A stretch of DNA of 64,000 nucleotides, from the NCBI GenBank assembly GCA_014650475.1, contig BMVA01000021.1:53172-117171 (forward strand), read 5' to 3'. The notes beneath the pieces are model-generated. The model worked only from the letters and a program-made list of their open reading frames with translations, was not told the DNA's origin and searched no databases. Of the stretch, positions 60,627-64,000 are shown piece after piece (positions within the stretch are counted from its first letter, which is position 1; each line of letters starts with the position of its first letter). This DNA is from Streptomyces albogriseolus (GTDB lineage: Bacteria > Actinomycetota > Actinomycetes > Streptomycetales > Streptomycetaceae). Both the position numbers and the translations under genes were made by a program.

Positions 60627-61345
60627 GCGGGACGTCCTTCCGGGGTCGGCCGGAGCAGCGGCGGGTGGAGGGCGGCGGCGGTGCCCGCGCGGTACAGCGC
60701 GGCGGGCTTGCCCCGGCCGCCGGTGAGGCGCGCGGCGCCGGGGACGGCTTCGACGAAGCCGGGGGTGGCGAGGACCTTGCGCCGGAAGTTGGGGCGGTCC
60801 AGGGCCGTGCCCCAGACGGTCTCGTAGACCTGCTGGAGCTCTCCGAGGGTGAACTCCGGCGGGCAGAAGGCGGTGGCGAGGCCGGTGTACTCGAGCTTGG
60901 CGCCGATCCGGTCCCGCGCGTCGGCGAGGATCCGGTCGTGGTCGAAGGCGAGGTCCCGCGCCGCCTCGTACGGGGTCCAGCGGGCCTGGGCCGCGTCGCC
61001 GCCGCCGTGCGCCTCGGGGGCGTCGGGCAGCAGCGCGGCGAAGGCGACGGACACCACGCGCATCCGGGGGTCCCGGTCCGGCTCGCTGTAGGTGCGCAGC
61101 TGCTCCAGGTGCAGCCCGGTGACGTCCGTGAGACCGGTCTCCTCGCCCAGTTCGCGCCGGGCGGCGCGCTCCGCGGACTCGTCGGGCCGCAGGAAGCCCC
61201 CGGGCAGCGCCCAGCGGCCGGCGTACGGCTCCTGGCCGCGTTCGACGAGCAGGACGTGCAGCGTGCCCTCGCGGATCGTGAACACGGCGAGGTCGACGGT
61301 CACGGCGAAGGGTTCGAAGGCGTGCTTGTCGTAGCCGTCCAGCAC
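60623..61345 (-). CDS. NrtR-like Nudix-domain regulator
   Basis: 240 aa from GTG 61345, 8 bases after AAAGGGGG; a GTG at 61354 is too close to that site. Residues 12-140 are a Nudix fold with a complete Nudix box (GFLRPDESAERAARRELGEE). The C-terminal 80 residues are the winged-helix NrtR_C region with FTLGELQQVYETVWGTALDR and FRRKVLATPG. NrtR proteins repress NAD genes and respond to ADP-ribose. The leader is a 47-bp palindrome, presumably its own operator. First gene of the operon with the glycohydrolase and a nucleotidyltransferase. Confidence 0.85.
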   Translation of the reverse strand: MLDGYDKHAFEPFAVTVDLAVFTIREGTLHVLLVERGQEPYAGRWALPGGFLRPDESAERAARRELGEETGLTDVTGLHLEQLRTYSEPDRDPRMRVVSVAFAALLPDAPEAHGGGDAAQARWTPYEAARDLAFDHDRILADARDRIGAKLEYTGLATAFCPPEFTLGELQQVYETVWGTALDRPNFRRKVLATPGFVEAVPGAARLTGGRGKPAALYRAGTAAALHPPLLRPTPEGRPA

Positions 61346-61347
61346 GA

Positions 61348-61394
61348 CGTCCACCCCCTTTAATAGTCAGTACGACTATTAAAGGGGGTGGACG
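61348..61394. promoter_or_regulatory. 47-bp near-perfect palindrome, NrtR operator
   Basis: Two perfect 21-bp arms (61348-61368 and 61374-61394) round a 5-bp centre; the inner part is TTTAATAGTC / GACTATTAAA. It covers the nrtR ribosome site and ends 3 bp from its start codon. Likely bound by NrtR; in RNA the arms would also hide the ribosome site. Confidence 0.8.
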
Positions 61395-61411
61395 CGTGGG
61401 AGCACAAGCCC

Positions 61412-62527
61412 CTAGAGGTCGACCTCCTTCATCAGCATGCCGACCTCGGTGTTCGACAGCCGCCGCAGCCAGCCCGACTTCTGGTCGCCCAGGGTGATCG
61501 GCCCGAAGGCGGTGCGCACCAGCTTGTCGACCGGGAAACCGGCCTCCGCGAGCATGCGGCGCACGATGTGCTTGCGGCCCTCGTGCAGGGTCACCTCGAC
61601 GAGGTAGTTCTTGCCGGTCTGCTCCACCACCCGGAAGTGGTCGGCGCGGGCGTACCCGTCCTCGAGCTGGATGCCGTCCTTGAGCCGCTTGCCCAGGTCA
61701 CGCGGGATCGGCCCGACGATGTGCGCCAGGTAGGTCTTCTTCACCCCGTACTTGGGGTGGGTCAGCCGGTGCGCCAGCTCGCCGTGGTTGGTGAGCAGGA
61801 TGACGCCCTCGGTCTCGGTGTCGAGCCGGCCGACGTGGAAGAGCCGGGTCTCGCGGTTGGTGACGTAGTCACCGAGGCACTGGCGGCCCTCCGGGTCCTC
61901 CATGGTGGAGACGACCCCGGCGGGCTTGTTCAGCGAGAAGAACTGGTACGACTGCGTGGCCACGGTCAGGCCGTCGACCTTGACCTCGTCCTTCTCCGGG
62001 TCGACCCGCTTGCCCTGCTCCAGCACGATCTCGCCGTTGACCTCGACCCGCGCCTGCTCGATCAGCTCCTCGCAGGCGCGCCGGGAACCGTAGCCGGCCC
62101 GGGCGAGCACCTTCTGCAGCCGCTCGCCCTCCTGCTCGGCGCCCGGGAAGGTCTTGGGCAGCTTGACGTCCTTCCTGCCCGCGTACCGCTCCCGGTTGCG
62201 CTCCTCGGCCCGCGCCTCGTACTCGCGGGACGTCGCCGGGACCGAGCGGCCCCGCTGCAAGGGCTTCTTCGGCCCGCCCTTGGCGCCTCCGCGCGCCCCG
62301 GGCCCACGGCCCGACTTGGGGCCCTCCTGGGAGGCGCCGGGGCCCACGTCGTAGCGCCGCTCCTCCGGACGCGGCCTCTTCGGACGACCGCCCTGCCGGT
62401 CGTCGCGGTTGTTGCCGGCGCCGCGGTGATCACCACGGCCACCGCCGCTCCCGCCGCGGCCGCCGCTGTTGCCACCACGGCTCCCGCCGTTGTTTCCGCT
62501 GCTGTTCCTGCCGCTGCTGCTTCGCAT
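61412..62527 (-). CDS. rluB: ribosomal large-subunit pseudouridine synthase, RluB type
   Basis: 371 aa from ATG 62527, overlapping the scpB stop. Residues 1-125 are a Gly/Arg/Asn-rich low-complexity, probably RNA-binding, extension. Then an S4 domain (RLQKVLARAGYGSRRACEEL) and the synthase with GRLDTETEGVILLTN, whose Asp is the catalytic residue. It modifies 23S rRNA. Third gene of the scpA-scpB-rluB run. Confidence 0.93.
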   Translation of the reverse strand: MRSSSGRNSSGNNGGSRGGNSGGRGGSGGGRGDHRGAGNNRDDRQGGRPKRPRPEERRYDVGPGASQEGPKSGRGPGARGGAKGGPKKPLQRGRSVPATSREYEARAEERNRERYAGRKDVKLPKTFPGAEQEGERLQKVLARAGYGSRRACEELIEQARVEVNGEIVLEQGKRVDPEKDEVKVDGLTVATQSYQFFSLNKPAGVVSTMEDPEGRQCLGDYVTNRETRLFHVGRLDTETEGVILLTNHGELAHRLTHPKYGVKKTYLAHIVGPIPRDLGKRLKDGIQLEDGYARADHFRVVEQTGKNYLVEVTLHEGRKHIVRRMLAEAGFPVDKLVRTAFGPITLGDQKSGWLRRLSNTEVGMLMKEVDL

Positions 62528-63159
62528 CAAAGTTCCGTCTTGTCGTCTGCGTCCTCGGAATCCGGGGCGTCCGGATCGAACGACGGGACCCCTTCCAGTG
62601 TCTCGGCCTCGATCGCCTCCGCCTCCGGGAGGAAGGGCGCGAGCTCCGGGAGCTCGTCCAGACCGCGCAGGCCCATCCGCTCCAGGAAGTAGTTCGTCGT
62701 CGTGTACAGGATCGCACCTGTTTCGGGTTCCGTGCCCGCCTCCTCGATCAGACCCCGCTGGAGGAGGGTGCGCATCACGCCGTCGCAGTTGACTCCGCGC
62801 ACGGCGGAGACGCGGCTGCGGCTGACCGGCTGCCGGTAGGCGACGACCGCGAGGGTCTCCAGCGCGGCCTGGGTGAGGCGGGCCTGCTGGCCGTCCAGGA
62901 CGAAGCGCTCGACGGCCGCGGCGTACTCGGGGCGGGTGTAGAAGCGCCAGCCGCCCGCGACCCGGCGCAGCTCGAAGCCGCGGCGCTGGACGGTGTACTC
63001 GTCGGCCAGCTCGGCCAGCGCGTCGGCGACCTGGCGGCGCGGGCGGTCCAGGATCTTCGCCAGGTGCTCCTCGGTCGCGGGCTCGTCCACGACCATCAGC
63101 ACGGCCTCCAGGGCCGGCTTCAGGTCGAGTTCCGCGACCCCGCCGGTGTCCTCGCTCAC
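62527..63159 (-). CDS. scpB: segregation and condensation protein ScpB
   Basis: 210 aa from GTG 63159, overlapping the scpA stop. Two winged helices (PALEAVLMVVDEPATEEHLA; TQAALETLAVVAYRQPVSRS) and an acidic tail. It joins ScpA and SMC in the condensin complex. Confidence 0.96.
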   Translation of the reverse strand: MSEDTGGVAELDLKPALEAVLMVVDEPATEEHLAKILDRPRRQVADALAELADEYTVQRRGFELRRVAGGWRFYTRPEYAAAVERFVLDGQQARLTQAALETLAVVAYRQPVSRSRVSAVRGVNCDGVMRTLLQRGLIEEAGTEPETGAILYTTTNYFLERMGLRGLDELPELAPFLPEAEAIEAETLEGVPSFDPDAPDSEDADDKTEL

Positions 63160-64000
63160 GGTGTCCTCTCCTCCTGGGGCAGCTCGGGCGGCCGGTCGAA
63201 CTCGTCGGTGACCGCGGGTACGGCGTCCCCGTCGCCGCCCGTCCAGCGCACGGTCAGCTCGCCCAGCGCGGTCTCCTGCTCGAGGGCGACGGCCTTCTCC
63301 CGGTACAGCTCCAGCAGGGCGAGGAAGCGGGCGATGACGGTCAGGGTGTCGTCGGTGTCCTCGACGAGCGCCCGGAAGCCGGCCTCGCCCAGCTCCTTGA
63401 GCCGCGCGACGACGATCCCGGCCTGCTCCTGCACGCTGACCAGCGGCGCGTGGATGTGGTCGACGTACACCTGCGGCTTGGGCTTCGGCTGCATCGCCTT
63501 GACCGCCAGCCTGGCGAACCCCTCGGGGCCGATGCTGATGACCACGTCGGGCAGCAGCTCCGCGTGGTGCGGTTCCAGCCCGACGGTACGGGGGAAACGG
63601 CGGGCCTCGTCGTCCAGCCTGCGGCTGAAGATGTCGGCGATCTGCTTGTACGCGCGGTACTGCAGCAGCCGCGCGAACAGCAGGTCGCGTGCCTCCAGCA
63701 GGGCGAGGTCGGCCTCGTCCTCCACCTCGGCGGCGGGCAGCAGCCGGGCCGCCTTCAGGTCCAGCAGGGTGGCCGCGACGACCAGGAACTCGGTCGTCTC
63801 GTCCAGGTCCCAGTCCGGCCCCATGGCCCGGATGTACGCCATGAACTCGTCCGTCACCTTGGACAGCGCGACCTCGGTGACGTCCAGCTTGTGCTTGGCG
63901 ATCAACTGCAGCAGCAGATCGAACGGCCCCTCGAAGTTCGCCAGCCGGACCTTGAACCGCCCGTCCCCGGCATCCTCCTCGACCTCGGCCGCGACGGCGG
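63156..64000 (-). CDS. scpA: segregation and condensation protein ScpA (5' end outside window)
   Basis: Runs off the right edge; at least 281 residues are present. It reads FEGPFDLLLQLIAKHKLDVT near the edge, the ScpA N-terminal mark, and ends with the winged-helix region that binds SMC (TVIARFLALLELYREKAVAL). The kleisin of the SMC complex. Confidence 0.95.
   Translation of the reverse strand, partial: AVAAEVEEDAGDGRFKVRLANFEGPFDLLLQLIAKHKLDVTEVALSKVTDEFMAYIRAMGPDWDLDETTEFLVVAATLLDLKAARLLPAAEVEDEADLALLEARDLLFARLLQYRAYKQIADIFSRRLDDEARRFPRTVGLEPHHAELLPDVVISIGPEGFARLAVKAMQPKPKPQVYVDHIHAPLVSVQEQAGIVVARLKELGEAGFRALVEDTDDTLTVIARFLALLELYREKAVALEQETALGELTVRWTGGDGDAVPAVTDEFDRPPELPQEERTP

Overview
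The window is about 73% GC by eye, uses G/C third positions almost throughout, and has many GTG/TTG starts, GTGA/ATGA stop-start overlaps, leaderless starts and long perfect hairpins between convergent genes. Gene content is that of a Streptomyces chromosome core: SepF-like protein SflA, streptogrisins, an Rpf-type transglycosylase, DnaE2/ImuB, ScpA/ScpB and Der. From memory, the order from hmgA to scpA follows the S. coelicolor stretch around SCO1715-SCO1770. I saw no rRNA, tRNA, CRISPR, insertion sequence, prophage or attachment site.

Layout. 1-10 kb (minus strand): alcohol and aldehyde dehydrogenases, an orphan sugar-type ABC ATPase, an MFS exporter, a CitMHS citrate carrier and a molybdopterin oxidoreductase. 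9.4-14.2 kb: a TetR-lipoprotein pair, homogentisate dioxygenase with a GntR regulator, and a stand-alone type ISP specificity-like domain. 14.2-16.7 kb: a TetR regulator divergent from a DrrAB-like exporter. 16.9-25.3 kb: an ECF sigma/anti-sigma pair divergent from a DUF4331-TPR-NicO cluster, then a Ser/Thr kinase. 25.3-34 kb: secreted lipases, an AAA ATPase with a DUF72 protein, GNATs, a methyltransferase and a sortase-anchored LPMO. 34-38.6 kb: the SOS-controlled imuB-dnaE2 pair. 38.7-45.7 kb: a membrane protein, two streptogrisin proteases, a Cys-tailed DUF5685 protein, SflA and an acyl-CoA dehydrogenase. 45.8-53.5 kb: MFS, mannosyltransferase-like, PAP2, I78 inhibitor, Rpf/LysM and two unknown proteins. 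53.5-58 kb: the housekeeping run aroH-tyrA-cmk-plsC-der. 58-61.4 kb: an NrtR/ADP-ribosylglycohydrolase/nucleotidyltransferase cluster. 61.4-64 kb: rluB-scpB-scpA, with scpA cut by the window edge.

Several pieces work together. The ECF sigma factor probably drives the divergent envelope/metal cluster through a SigK-like promoter at 18914-18941. LexA probably represses dnaE2-imuB through the box at 38570-38581. The TetR at 14.9 kb probably closes the exporter through two operator copies, one inside the exporter coding sequence. NrtR probably acts on a 47-bp palindrome that also contains its own ribosome binding site. The least-described systems are the ECF-DUF4331-TPR-NicO module, the NrtR/ADP-ribose/nucleotidyltransferase cluster, the DUF5685 protein with a tail that is half cysteine, and the orphan type ISP domain.
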